From an uncultured Bacteroides sp. (GTDB lineage: Bacteria > Bacteroidota > Bacteroidia > Bacteroidales > Bacteroidaceae), in assembly GCA_900766195.1 (NCBI GenBank), contig CAAFUN010000018.1, positions 1-42,737 of the forward strand: a DNA stretch of 42,737 nt. The letters run 5' to 3'. The notes below the pieces were generated by a model. It had not been told where the DNA came from, ran no database searches, and saw nothing but the letters and a program-made list of their open reading frames with translations. This document shows, one piece after another, positions 26,411 to 35,816 of the stretch; position 1 is the stretch's first letter, and each line of letters starts with the position of its first letter. Made by a program: the position numbers and the translations under genes.

Positions 26411-27868
26411 ATGATATTCATAGACCGAGAAATAGAGATCCCACCCAGATTGTTTACCATAGCAATTCTTATCGGTGCGCTTGCCACATTAACCTATGGA
26501 CTGATTTTCCAAAATTGGATAATGGTTTTTGCGACGATATTTCTACCGCTAGCGGGTATTCTCTTTATCTATAGTGTACGTTATCCCCGTCTGAGCTATG
26601 GACTTTATGCCATAGCTTCCTATTACATTACAGTCATAATGCGATATAGCGGGCTGACCGGACTAAGTCTTTATCTGGACATTTTACTTGGATACATATT
26701 TCTCTGCATACTATTTAATATATTAAGGGGGAAGAAGGATATTTATCTTCCCAATGCCGTTAATGTACTCACACTAGGCTATATCGTATGGATGCTCTAT
26801 ATTCTATTGGTTTTTGCAAATGCACCTAGCACAGAAAAGAGCATCATTATGGGTACAAGATCTTGGTTGTTGGGTGTGCCCATATTATATATAATATCTT
26901 CATTATTAGCAGATAAACCTAAATTCCTGAGAAACGGTTTAATTCTTGTTGGGATATTGACCATTACCGCCTTCCTAAAATTATTATATCAGAAATATAG
27001 ATGGTTTGATGCTGCCGAAATGAACTGGCTGCTTAACCAAGGTGGGGCAAGTACCCATCTATTGAGTAGTGGTATCCGTTATTTCTCCATATTCAGTGAT
27101 GCGGGAAATTTTGGCCCCAACATGGGGATGATCACCATAATATATGGCATAGTTTCATCTTATACACCCAGAGGTTATCTACGTTATTTCTATTTCATTA
27201 TTGCTGTACTAGGATGTATTGGGATGTTCATGTCCGGTACGCGTAGCGCTATAATTGTTCCCTTAGGTGGGCTAGGCCTATACTGTCTGGTTAGCAAGAA
27301 TCTCAAGACGATGTTAATATCAATATTAACCGTCATTTCCATGTACTTGTTTTTCACACTCACAAACGTAGGAGATGAAAACGCTTTTGTACGACGTATG
27401 CGTACGGCCTTCAAGCCCACTGAAGACGCTTCTTTTCAGTTGCGTATGGAAAATCAGAAAAAGATTAGAGAATACATACTAACTCATCCATGGGGAACCG
27501 GTATAGGCGGAGAGATACCCAGAATAGAAGAAGTTAACGGACAATTTGTAGAAAATTATATTCCTCCCGATTCATTTTATGTAGATATATGGACTCAAAC
27601 CGGTTATCCGGGACTAATCCTTTACATTTCTATATACGTAGTAGTCTTGTTGCGCTGTTGCTATATCGTTATGTTTCGCATTCGAAACAAAAGATTGCGA
27701 AACACTCTTGCGGCTCTCATTTGTGGAGTATTTGGCATGTGGCTGAACGGGTATGCGGGTAGGGCTATGGGTATGCCTCCAAATGGCTTTTTAATAACCG
27801 CAGCCCTGGCATTCGTACTGAACGGTCCGTATATGGACAGACAAATCAAAGACAATAGATTGATATAA
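26411..27868 (+). CDS. O-antigen ligase/polymerase-like membrane protein
   Basis: The 485-residue protein has about twelve hydrophobic helices and a large periplasmic loop near residues 330-400. The sequence ILTHPWGTGIGGE, followed by NYIPPDSFYVDIWTQTGYPGL, fits the Wzy_C (PF04932) pattern seen in O-antigen ligases and polymerases. In this operon it most likely polymerises the repeat unit made by the neighbouring transferases. Ligase and polymerase cannot be told apart from sequence. It sits 17 bp downstream of the co-polymerase gene. Confidence 0.82.
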   Translation: MIFIDREIEIPPRLFTIAILIGALATLTYGLIFQNWIMVFATIFLPLAGILFIYSVRYPRLSYGLYAIASYYITVIMRYSGLTGLSLYLDILLGYIFLCILFNILRGKKDIYLPNAVNVLTLGYIVWMLYILLVFANAPSTEKSIIMGTRSWLLGVPILYIISSLLADKPKFLRNGLILVGILTITAFLKLLYQKYRWFDAAEMNWLLNQGGASTHLLSSGIRYFSIFSDAGNFGPNMGMITIIYGIVSSYTPRGYLRYFYFIIAVLGCIGMFMSGTRSAIIVPLGGLGLYCLVSKNLKTMLISILTVISMYLFFTLTNVGDENAFVRRMRTAFKPTEDASFQLRMENQKKIREYILTHPWGTGIGGEIPRIEEVNGQFVENYIPPDSFYVDIWTQTGYPGLILYISIYVVVLLRCCYIVMFRIRNKRLRNTLAALICGVFGMWLNGYAGRAMGMPPNGFLITAALAFVLNGPYMDRQIKDNRLI

Positions 27869-27882
27869 AAAAAATATAAGTT

Positions 27883-29094
27883 ATGATTGATATCTTTTCC
27901 ATATTCGATCCCGACTGGTGGATGGACGAAAATAACAATGCGTTGAAAATAACGGATGCAGTGATTTTTTTATTCCTGGCAATTCCGGTTGTATATCTTT
28001 TTATATACTCTGTATTTTCATTGGCTAAGTATAAGAACCCTTATCCGGAAGCAAAGATTAAGCATCGTTTTTTAGTGCTCTTCAATGTCTTCCGTAAAGG
28101 CAAGGAAGTGATTGATTCCGTCAACTACTTTCTGGACACACAGCAGTACCCGAAAGATAAATATGCCATAGCAGTAGCTGCCACACAATTGCCGGAGGAA
28201 GACATTATCAGTTTGCTGAAAATGCCGGTAAACATTGTTGTACCGGACAAGGATTCGTACGGCAAAGTGTATGCCATTCAACAAGTAATGGAGCGTTATT
28301 CTCCTGATGAATATGACGTAGTAGTTATATTCAACTCCGACAATCGCATTGTGCCCAACGCACTTAATCTTTTTAATAACGCATACTATTCGGGATGCGA
28401 TGCCATTCAAGCTCATCGTATGGCGGAGAATCTGAATACAAATGTGGCTATATTGAATGCAACAAGTGAAGAAATCAACAACAACCTTTTCCGTAAAGCG
28501 CATACGCGCATGGGCTTCTCTTCAGCTCTAAGCGGTTCGGCCATGGCATTTGATTTTTCAATGTTTCATCGCATTGCCCCCACCCTCGAAAGTTCCGATT
28601 TAAGTAAATCTGTTGAAGCGGCCCTGCTGAAAGAGAATATCTACACTGAATACCTGGAAGAGGTGGTTTGCTACAGTAAGAAGGCGGATAATGCCAGCGA
28701 TTATGGAGAACAGCGCATTAAATGGGCACGTTCACAATCAAACAGTACGATGTACGCGCTCAGACATCTTCTGCTTACTTTGCTAAAAGGAGAATGGGAT
28801 TATGCCAACAAACTGTTTCAATGGTTGTTGCCGTCGCGTTTTCTCTTGATTGGCTATATTGTTATTGCCACCGTACTTACCACGGTACTCGACTACAGCC
28901 TTAGTTTGAAATGGTATCTGCTGCTGGGTATGCTGGTTTTGACTTTCTTAATAGCACTTCCCGAAGGTGAAATAAGCAAAAGGTTTAAACACGCCATATG
29001 GGCTCTTCCCATATTGGTTTTCGAATCAGGAGCAAGTCATATCAAAAGTCTGTTTTGGAAAAAAGACAAAAGCAGAAAAAAAAACCATAAATAG
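27883..29094 (+). CDS. Membrane-bound family 2 glycosyltransferase
   Basis: The 403-residue protein has an N-terminal helix (VIFLFLAIPVVYLFIYSVF), a GT-A domain with YDVVVIFNSDNRIVPNAL (metal-binding SDN in place of DxD), and two to three C-terminal helices. EQRIKWARSQ resembles the QxxRW motif of processive GT2 enzymes, with Lys for Arg. The usual ED acceptor motif is not obvious (SSDLSKSV occupies that place). It adds a sugar at the inner face of the membrane. The stop is 2 bp before the next start, indicating translational coupling. Confidence 0.82.
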   Translation: MIDIFSIFDPDWWMDENNNALKITDAVIFLFLAIPVVYLFIYSVFSLAKYKNPYPEAKIKHRFLVLFNVFRKGKEVIDSVNYFLDTQQYPKDKYAIAVAATQLPEEDIISLLKMPVNIVVPDKDSYGKVYAIQQVMERYSPDEYDVVVIFNSDNRIVPNALNLFNNAYYSGCDAIQAHRMAENLNTNVAILNATSEEINNNLFRKAHTRMGFSSALSGSAMAFDFSMFHRIAPTLESSDLSKSVEAALLKENIYTEYLEEVVCYSKKADNASDYGEQRIKWARSQSNSTMYALRHLLLTLLKGEWDYANKLFQWLLPSRFLLIGYIVIATVLTTVLDYSLSLKWYLLLGMLVLTFLIALPEGEISKRFKHAIWALPILVFESGASHIKSLFWKKDKSRKKNHK

Positions 29095-29096
29095 GG

Positions 29097-30227
29097 ATGA
29101 GAATTGCAATAGAGGCTCAACGTATTTTCCGACCCGACAAACACGGTATGGATTATGCAGCTTTGGGTTTGATTAAAGCATTGGACAAGCTGGATGATGA
29201 TAATGAATATTATGTCATTGTAGCTCCCGGAAAAGATAATCTTTGCCTCGAAGAAAGTCTTAAACTGTCTATCATTGAACTAAAGTGTCCCACTTATCCA
29301 CTGTGGGAGCAAGTAGCTCTTCCGTTGACAGTAAAGCATTTGAAAGTGGACTTACTTCACTGCACATCCAATACAGCACCCCTAAGGTGTCCTGTGCCGC
29401 TCGTACTAACGTTACATGACGTTATTTATATGAATGATAGTAACACTCATGGCATGACTTACTATCAGCGTATGGGACGAAAATATCGGCGGTTGGTCGT
29501 ACCAAAACTAATAAACCGCTGCAACAAGATTGTAACCGTTTCTGAAAATGAAGAAGAAGAGATAGCAAACTGCTTTCCCACATTAAATAAGGACGTATCC
29601 GTCATATACAACGGATATAATACGGATTACCACCCAATAAAGAACTATTATCAGATTACTCGAAAATACACGCGCGAACTGTCTTATTTGCTTTTCTTGG
29701 GCAATACAGATCCTCGAAAAAACCTAACGGGTGTTCTTCATTCATACGCACGTTATTTGCAAAAGAGTACCCGTAAGCAAAAACTGCTTATTACCGGGAT
29801 GAAAGAAGACTATATCCATTCCGTATTGGTAGCAGAAAATTTAATAGAACTCAAATCTCATCTTGTTCTCACGAACTACATTCCAGGCAATGACTTAGCC
29901 GCCCTGTTCAACGGCGCCTTCGCACTTTTGTTTCCATCCCTACTGGAGGGATTCGGTATACCTATATTGGAAGCTATGGCATGCGGTACACCCGTCATTA
30001 CCAGCAATGTTTCCTCTATGCCCGAAGTAGCAGGCAAAAGTGAATTGCTTGTTGACCCCACAAAACCGGATGAGATTGCCGACGCCATACTGCGATTGGA
30101 AGATGATCAGTCTTTTTACGAAAATCAGGTAGCTTACGGGCTACACCGGGTTAAAGCTTTCTCGTGGGATAATACGGCGCAGGAGTATAGAAATATCTAT
30201 CAGGAAGTTTACGATGAAATCTATTAA
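29097..30227 (+). CDS. Family 4 glycosyltransferase
   Basis: The 376-residue GT-B enzyme has an N-terminal acceptor domain with VDLLHCTSNTAPL and LTLHDVIYM. Its C-terminal domain carries FLGNTDPRKNLTGVLHSY and LFPSLLEGFGIPILEAMACGTP, the EX7E nucleotide-sugar motif of GT4. It is cytoplasmic and retaining. It is probably the second or third sugar-adding step of the repeat unit. Donor and acceptor cannot be named. Confidence 0.9.
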   Translation: MRIAIEAQRIFRPDKHGMDYAALGLIKALDKLDDDNEYYVIVAPGKDNLCLEESLKLSIIELKCPTYPLWEQVALPLTVKHLKVDLLHCTSNTAPLRCPVPLVLTLHDVIYMNDSNTHGMTYYQRMGRKYRRLVVPKLINRCNKIVTVSENEEEEIANCFPTLNKDVSVIYNGYNTDYHPIKNYYQITRKYTRELSYLLFLGNTDPRKNLTGVLHSYARYLQKSTRKQKLLITGMKEDYIHSVLVAENLIELKSHLVLTNYIPGNDLAALFNGAFALLFPSLLEGFGIPILEAMACGTPVITSNVSSMPEVAGKSELLVDPTKPDEIADAILRLEDDQSFYENQVAYGLHRVKAFSWDNTAQEYRNIYQEVYDEIY

Positions 30228-30244
30228 TATTAAAAATCCGGCTT

Positions 30245-31459
30245 ATGGAAAACAGGGACTTCATCATCACCAGTTCCCAAGCATGGGATATTGAAATAGG
30301 CAGTACCATAAAGAATACGGCATTGGAGCTTTCCAAACGGAACAGAGTAATGTTCGTCAGCACTCCAATGGATCTGGCTACGCGCTTGCGTAATATAAGA
30401 TCTGACAAAACTTCACAATCGGAGGCATTCCGCCGGCGGATGGATGTGCTGCAAGGTAAAGCCTCTCCGGTGAGGAAAATTAACGATAACTTATGGGTAG
30501 TAGATTGTCCTTTTGCCGTATTGTCCATAAACAAGCTCCCTGCTCCCCTATTCGACTTTTTCAACCGAATAAACAACCGGAAGATTGGGCACTGGATTGT
30601 GAAACAAGCCCGCGCCCTGAACTTTAATAATTACATTCATCTCATTGATACGGACTTGTTCCGAAGCCGTTACCTCAAAGAATATATCCGTCCATCCGTC
30701 TCTATTTACTATCGGCGCGACTATATTATCGGTGTGCCCTACTGGCGAAAACACGGGCCGCGTATGGAAGAAGGATTGACGCGGGAAGCGGATATTGTAT
30801 TGGCAAATTCTTCTTATTTTGCCCAACAGTTGCGCCCGTTCAACCCTAATACATACGTGCTGAACACCGGAGTCAATCTGCAACTTTATGACAGCTCCCG
30901 CAAGTGGCCAATGCCCAAAGATATGGAGCGCATTCCTTCACCAATTATTGGCTATACAGGCGCCATCATTGCATCCCGGCTGAACGGTGATCTTTTGTTT
31001 AAAATAGCATATCGGTTGCCCCAGTTCAGCTTTGTATTCGTTGGGCCGGAAGACTCTTTTTTCTTCAATCATGAGATTCATCGCTTGCACAACACCTATT
31101 TCTTGGGACGCAAAGAGGTAGACAAACTTCCACAGTACATTCAGCATTTTGATGTCTGCATCAATCCTCAGGAAGTCAATCCCATTACAGACGGTAATTA
31201 CCCGCTGAAGATAGACGAATATCTTGCCATGGGTAAGCCTGTAGTGGCTACAAGCACGCACACCATGCGCGATGTTTTTGCAAGCCACACCCATTTGGCT
31301 ACGTCGGATGATGAATGGATAAAGGCTGTGCAACAAGCGGTCAATGAATCTGCCGACAGTGAATTGAGCAAGGAAAGAATAGCTTTTGCACATACGCATA
31401 GCTGGGAAAACAGTGTGAAAACAATATACCGTACCATTGACGAATTTGAACAACGATGA
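30245..31459 (+). CDS. Glycosyltransferase (GT-B fold, GT4-like)
   Basis: The 404-residue protein has PIIGYTGAIIASRLNGDLL at the start of the C-terminal Rossmann domain, FVFVGPEDSFF, and NPITDGNYPLKIDEYLAMGK, a weaker form of the donor-site motif. The pattern resembles GT4/WsaF-like transferases of exopolysaccharide loci. Its TGA overlaps the ATG of the following acyltransferase by 4 bp, so the two are translationally coupled and probably act on the same sugar unit. Confidence 0.85.
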   Translation: MENRDFIITSSQAWDIEIGSTIKNTALELSKRNRVMFVSTPMDLATRLRNIRSDKTSQSEAFRRRMDVLQGKASPVRKINDNLWVVDCPFAVLSINKLPAPLFDFFNRINNRKIGHWIVKQARALNFNNYIHLIDTDLFRSRYLKEYIRPSVSIYYRRDYIIGVPYWRKHGPRMEEGLTREADIVLANSSYFAQQLRPFNPNTYVLNTGVNLQLYDSSRKWPMPKDMERIPSPIIGYTGAIIASRLNGDLLFKIAYRLPQFSFVFVGPEDSFFFNHEIHRLHNTYFLGRKEVDKLPQYIQHFDVCINPQEVNPITDGNYPLKIDEYLAMGKPVVATSTHTMRDVFASHTHLATSDDEWIKAVQQAVNESADSELSKERIAFAHTHSWENSVKTIYRTIDEFEQR

Positions 31460-32082
31460 ACCTCGATAGCCTAAAGCAAAAAATAAACCATAATCCCGGT
31501 TTGAAATCATTTGTACATAAAATGATTTTCAGCAATGCACGCCCTCGCTGGTGGGTGAAGCATGTATTAAACGCTCTGGTCTTTAAACAGGGTAAAGGTT
31601 CGGTTATCAGGCGGCAGAGTGTGATAAATGTATCGCCCATCAATAAATTCTATTTAGGCGAAAACAGCACCATTGAAGAGTATTGCGTGATAGACAATGG
31701 CGTAGGCGATGTTATTATTGGAAACGAAACAAGAGTTGGCTTGCGCAACACCGTAATAGGGCCGGTTCATATAGGCAACCATGTTATTCTTGCGCAAAAT
31801 ATAGTACTCTCAGGACTGAATCATAACTATGAAGACGTCTCAAAACCAATTCATCTGCAAGGCATTAATACGAAACCTATCGTTATAGAAGATGACGCTT
31901 GGGTTGGAGCCAACTCGGTGATTACCGCCGGAGTAAAGATAGGACAACATTCCATAATAGGCGCCGGAAGCGTGGTCACCAAAAGCATTCCTCCTTTCTG
32001 CATCGCAGTGGGAAATCCTGCGCGCATCATTAAAAAATTCAATCCCGATAGTGGATTATGGGAAAAGATAGATAAGCCCTAA
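31456..32082 (+). CDS. Hexapeptide-repeat O-acyltransferase
   Basis: The 208-residue protein has left-handed beta-helix repeats such as VIIGNETRVGL, VHIGNHVILAQNIVLSG and GVKIGQHSIIGAGSVV, and ends with the VGNPARII signature of the WbbJ/maltose acetyltransferase group. A histidine in SGLNHNYED is the likely catalytic base. It probably acetylates a sugar of the exopolysaccharide. It is the last gene of the unit; its start overlaps the previous stop. Confidence 0.9.
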   Translation: MNLDSLKQKINHNPGLKSFVHKMIFSNARPRWWVKHVLNALVFKQGKGSVIRRQSVINVSPINKFYLGENSTIEEYCVIDNGVGDVIIGNETRVGLRNTVIGPVHIGNHVILAQNIVLSGLNHNYEDVSKPIHLQGINTKPIVIEDDAWVGANSVITAGVKIGQHSIIGAGSVVTKSIPPFCIAVGNPARIIKKFNPDSGLWEKIDKP

Positions 32083-32108
32083 AATTTTCCTCTTTAACCT
32101 ATTTTTAT

Positions 32109-32116
32109 TACTTTTG
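32109..32116 (+). promoter_or_regulatory. Putative -7 box upstream of the frameshifted small gene
   Basis: TACTTTTG fits TAnnTTTG and lies 26 bp before the ATG at 32142. This supports the idea that the short frame there is, or was, a real gene. No -33 element is clear. Confidence 0.5.
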
Positions 32117-32141
32117 CCCCCGTTTAATATATAACAAACAA

Positions 32142-32386
32142 ATGAAAAAAAGATTGAACTGACAGTCTCGTCAGAAGGGAAAACATTGTTTCATCTGGAC
32201 AGTGAAACGGAACATCAAAAAGTGATAATAATGGTTTTGGAACTCTTGCCACAGTGCGTGAACACACTTTTGCACGAGGTAGAAAACATTAGCGATCGCG
32301 AAGAACGTGCACTGACCCGCCTGGAACATGTAATAAAATCGCACAAACACAAAGGCGGAAATAAGAACGGAACAAAAAGACACTGA
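32142..32386 (+). pseudogene. Small charged protein gene with a one-base frameshift in an A7 tract
   Basis: From the ATG at 32142 the frame stops after six codons (MKKRLN). Adding one A to the seven-A run at 32145-32151 joins the start to a 77-codon open frame and gives an 81-residue protein: MKKKIELTVSSEGKT, then a helical, acidic/basic region with HQKVIIMVLELLPQC and a His/Lys-rich end. Upstream in the long frame there is a stop and no good start. Possible causes are a sequencing error, a phase-variable tract, slippage during expression, or true decay. The family was not recognised. Confidence 0.5.
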
Positions 32387-32476
32387 TTATCTGTAAATTA
32401 GAATGTATTTTGTTTCATTATTTCACAACCATTCCCCACCATCAATAATCTTTATTGTTAATTTATACAAAAGTTG

Positions 32477-32602
32477 AAAATGTACACTTTTTGCTCCATA
32501 ATTCCCTATTTAAAGGGTGTGTGGAGCATATATCTATCTTAAAGTGACGGTCAAAACGTACATTTTTGCCCTATCAAAAGTTATTTTTTATCATTAAATT
32601 TG
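32477..32602 (+). promoter_or_regulatory. Candidate control region of the DUF4373 gene
   Basis: Two similar elements, AAAATGTACACTTTTTGC at 32477 and AAAACGTACATTTTTGCC at 32553, lie 76 bp apart. Between them TGCTCCA (32492-32498) and TGGAGCA (32522-32528) can form a hairpin with an inner CCCT/AGGG pair. TAAATTTG at 32595-32602 matches the -7 consensus. The direct repeats could be operator sites; this is an inference. Confidence 0.35.
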
Positions 32603-32675
32603 TTACATAGTTTAAACAAACAAAGAAAGGAATTTTGTAACATATTTAAGTCTAAAACAGTAACATTGAAAAGAC

Positions 32676-33800
32676 ATGGATAAATCGTATTATTTAAAAC
32701 ACCAGATCACTGCATGGCACGACCCACGTATACAAACAATGGTGAAAGAGGAAGGCGTAAAAGCCTATGGCGTGTATTGGTACATCATCGAGAAACTGAG
32801 TTTGCTCCCCACCCCGAAGGCCCAACTAACTTACATGAAGCCTTTTGCCGAAAAGGGGCTTACCTACAACTACATCATGAAAATTATTACCAAATTCGGA
32901 CTGTTCAAAATTGAGGGAGACTACTTCTCTTCCACTGAGTTAAACAGCAGTTCCGCCTTGTGCAATGACACTGCGGCGCAAGCAAAAACAGGCACAAATG
33001 GCACTAAAAACGAAGAAAAACGCACCAAAAACAAGGAAAAATCGGCAAATCACACCGCCTTTTCGCAAGAAAAACCTCGTTTTTTGGAAAAAACCGCTAT
33101 TGTTCAACAGCATAAAAACAAAGATAGAAAGCAGTTAATCAACAACTTAAAAGCAAATCATTCTTCCCTATTCTCTTATTATAATAGAATAACAACAACA
33201 ATAACTAAAAAAGAAAAAGAAAAAAACACCGCCGCCGACATTATTCATTCAAAAAACGAAAGCTGCGCAGACCAATCCATTAATCCGGCAAGCCGCAACG
33301 CCACAAATGTGGCAGTGGATACGTCAGCGCCTTGCATTTTGTCCGACAGTATGCCCGTACACCCGGTAAAAGACTGGCAAGAACTGCTTGCGGATCTGGA
33401 CGAAAACACCCCTTGGGGAGAGATGGCGTGTATGAGAAGTAATTTCAGCGTACTGCTGAAACAGCATTTCAAAGCGGCGGTGGAGTATTTCAAAAACCAT
33501 ATCATACTTTACGACAAAGGACGGGAACTGATGTATATGGGAGAGATCCGTCCCTATTTTGTCAACTTCATCAAACCCGGTTCACACACGGCGGACGGAC
33601 TGAAAAAACATCTTCAGCAACTGGATAAAGCGTCTCCCCTAAAAACGAATCCCTATCGCTACGAACGTATCATTGACGGCAAACGAACGTACAACGGGCA
33701 ACTCATCCCAAATGATGCACCTCCCCGCCCCGACGAGGAATCCATCTGGAACGACAGCATCCATCAATGGGTTTCCATCCGCAAACGCCGCTCGAGTTAG
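32676..33800 (+). CDS. DUF4373-domain protein (replication-initiator-like)
   Basis: The 374-residue protein opens with YYLKHQITAWHDPRIQTM and KAYGVYWYIIEKL, the DUF4373 (Lin1244/Lin1753-like) domain of about 90 residues, thought to be a winged-helix DNA-binding fold related to phage replication proteins. A low-complexity Lys/Asn/Thr-rich linker (about 105-200) follows. The C-terminal domain (about 240-350) has FKNHIILYDKGRELMYMGEIRPYFVNF. It is followed, after a repeat array, by a primase-helicase gene, an order resembling phage or plasmid replication modules. The exact function is unknown. Confidence 0.8.
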   Translation: MDKSYYLKHQITAWHDPRIQTMVKEEGVKAYGVYWYIIEKLSLLPTPKAQLTYMKPFAEKGLTYNYIMKIITKFGLFKIEGDYFSSTELNSSSALCNDTAAQAKTGTNGTKNEEKRTKNKEKSANHTAFSQEKPRFLEKTAIVQQHKNKDRKQLINNLKANHSSLFSYYNRITTTITKKEKEKNTAADIIHSKNESCADQSINPASRNATNVAVDTSAPCILSDSMPVHPVKDWQELLADLDENTPWGEMACMRSNFSVLLKQHFKAAVEYFKNHIILYDKGRELMYMGEIRPYFVNFIKPGSHTADGLKKHLQQLDKASPLKTNPYRYERIIDGKRTYNGQLIPNDAPPRPDEESIWNDSIHQWVSIRKRRSS

Positions 33801-33866
33801 CCTCCCGATAGCACCAACTGCCTGCTGCAACGCAAAATCTATCGCCCCAAAGGCTATCGGTAAGTG

Positions 33867-33976
33867 TTTGCCCTGGGTAAACGAAGAGTTTGCCTAGGGC
33901 GAACAGAAGATTTGCTTAGGGGAAACGGGAAGCTTGCTTAGGGTAAACAGGAGGCTTGTTTAGAGTAAACTGAAAA
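33867..33976 (+). repeat. 22-bp tandem repeat array, second locus
   Basis: Five units start at 33867, 33889, 33911, 33933 and 33955, exactly 22 bp apart. Cores such as GTTTGCCCTGGGTAAAC and GTTTGCCTAGGGCGAAC are near-palindromes. They belong to the same family as 4401-4510. Just upstream, CCGATAGC and GCTATCGG at about 33805-33860 form a spaced inverted repeat. The array fills the gap between the DUF4373 and primase-helicase genes. Confidence 0.88.
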
Positions 33977-34037
33977 TACAGTCAATAATAGCAAACAAGA
34001 CAACAGTCATTAAATTTTACATAAAAAGAATTGAACT

Positions 34038-35816
34038 ATGAGAAACTTTCATTCATTCAACATTGATACCAAGGGACGTACCAGTGGAAAAATGAAAATC
34101 ATCTGCCCCAATTGTAACGAAACAAGACACAACAAAGGAAACAAATCACTGTCCGTCAATCTGGACGACGGACTGTGCTACTGCCACCATTGCGGCTGGA
34201 AAGTGTATGTGCCGGACGAAGGCGAACTGCGTCAGAAACGCCTGAAGGAAGAACAGCGGAAACGCTATCAGCAGCCGCCCCTCCACTTCTGCCGCCCCAC
34301 ATTTGACGCCACAAAACTGACACTGTCCGAGAAAACCGAACGGTATCTGGTGGAGACACGCTGCATTCCGCAAAACATTATCCGCGACTTGCGCATCACC
34401 GAACAGACGGAATACATGCCCGAATCCGGACAACAGGAGCGGTGCATCTGTTTCAACTATTTTGAAAACAACACACTGGTCAACACCAAATTCCGCAGTG
34501 CCCAAAAGCACTTTAAGTTGGTGAAAGATGCCGAGCTCATCCCCTACAACATCGACGCCATTTACGGCACACCCGAGTGCATCATCACCGAAGGCGAACT
34601 GGATGCAGCATCGTTCATGGCCATCGGACGCAAAGATGCCATCTCCGTTCCGGCAGGAGCCAACAGCAACCTCACATGGCTGGATAGGTTTGTAGAAAGC
34701 CACTTTGACGATAAGCGGGTCATTTACATAGCCTCGGACACCGATCCGGCAGGGATGAAGCTGCGTCGCGAATTGGTTCGCCGATTGGGTAGCGAACGCT
34801 GTAGGCTGGTAAACTATGGCCCCGACTGCAAAGATGCCAACGAGCACTTGGTGAAATATGGAGCAGAAAGTCTGAGGATCGCCCTCGAACAAGCCGAAGA
34901 AATTCCGTTGGAAGGAGCGTTCAACGCCACCGACCTGCACGACGAACTGCGTGCACTCTACGAAAACGGACTGGGCGGAGGTGCCGAAACCGGTTGGGCA
35001 AACTTTGACAAATATTGTACCCTCGAGCTACGCCGCCTTATGGTGGTGAGCGGACAGCCGGGCGACGGAAAATCGGAGTGGGTGGACGAACTCGTGCTTC
35101 GCCTCTGTCTGAAACACAGTTGGAAAGTCGGCTTTTTCAGTCCCGAGAATGTCCCCATCGTCTACCACCTGCGCAAACTGGCGGAAAAGCTTACCGGAAG
35201 GGCGTTTGCTCCCGAATCGGGCATGACCGAAGAACTCTACATCCGCACCGAACAGTTTTTGGCAGAAAACGTCACTCACATTCTGCCCGGTGACGACGAC
35301 TATTCGCTGGAAACCGTCCTCACCAAAGGGCGCGAACTGGTGGCACGTCGTGGCATCCGCATCTTCGTTATCGACCCGCTCAACCGCATCGACCAACACC
35401 TACCACCGGGACAAACGGAGCTGCAATACCTCTCGTCACTACTCAGCCAATTAAGCCGCTTTGCCGTGCAAAACGACTGTCTGGTGATACTCGTTGCCCA
35501 CCCGCGCAAGATAAACCGTAATGCCGTTACAGGCGAGCGTCCGCGTGTGGAGATGCAAGACATTGCCGGTAGTGCGGACTTCTTCAACAAGGCCGACTTT
35601 GGCATCATCGTTCACCGCGACGACACTAAAGGAATGGTGTACATTTACATTGACAAAGTAAAATTCAAGCATCTAGGTACGCACGGCGAATCTTACTTTG
35701 TGTACAACCGCGTAAACGGTCGCTACAATCCTTGCGAAGAAGGCTACATGCTGCAATATGGAGAAAAGCAGCCGGGCCCCGTCAACACCCTGTTTGAAAC
35801 CGACTGCTGGATATAG
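34038..35816 (+). CDS. T7 gp4-like primase-helicase (zinc finger, TOPRIM, RecA-like)
   Basis: The 592-residue protein has an N-terminal zinc ribbon with C23-x2-C26 and C49-x2-C52. A TOPRIM primase domain carries ITEGELDAASF (E185) and ASDTDPAG (D234, D236). A RecA-like DnaB-type helicase domain has Walker A GQPGDGKS (339-346), Walker B IFVIDPLNR and VILVAHPRK. It should unwind DNA and lay down primers. Such proteins are typical of phages and plasmids, yet no capsid, integrase or partition gene is visible. The last codons are part of a tandem repeat that continues beyond the stop (35791-36003). Confidence 0.88.
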   Translation: MRNFHSFNIDTKGRTSGKMKIICPNCNETRHNKGNKSLSVNLDDGLCYCHHCGWKVYVPDEGELRQKRLKEEQRKRYQQPPLHFCRPTFDATKLTLSEKTERYLVETRCIPQNIIRDLRITEQTEYMPESGQQERCICFNYFENNTLVNTKFRSAQKHFKLVKDAELIPYNIDAIYGTPECIITEGELDAASFMAIGRKDAISVPAGANSNLTWLDRFVESHFDDKRVIYIASDTDPAGMKLRRELVRRLGSERCRLVNYGPDCKDANEHLVKYGAESLRIALEQAEEIPLEGAFNATDLHDELRALYENGLGGGAETGWANFDKYCTLELRRLMVVSGQPGDGKSEWVDELVLRLCLKHSWKVGFFSPENVPIVYHLRKLAEKLTGRAFAPESGMTEELYIRTEQFLAENVTHILPGDDDYSLETVLTKGRELVARRGIRIFVIDPLNRIDQHLPPGQTELQYLSSLLSQLSRFAVQNDCLVILVAHPRKINRNAVTGERPRVEMQDIAGSADFFNKADFGIIVHRDDTKGMVYIYIDKVKFKHLGTHGESYFVYNRVNGRYNPCEEGYMLQYGEKQPGPVNTLFETDCWI

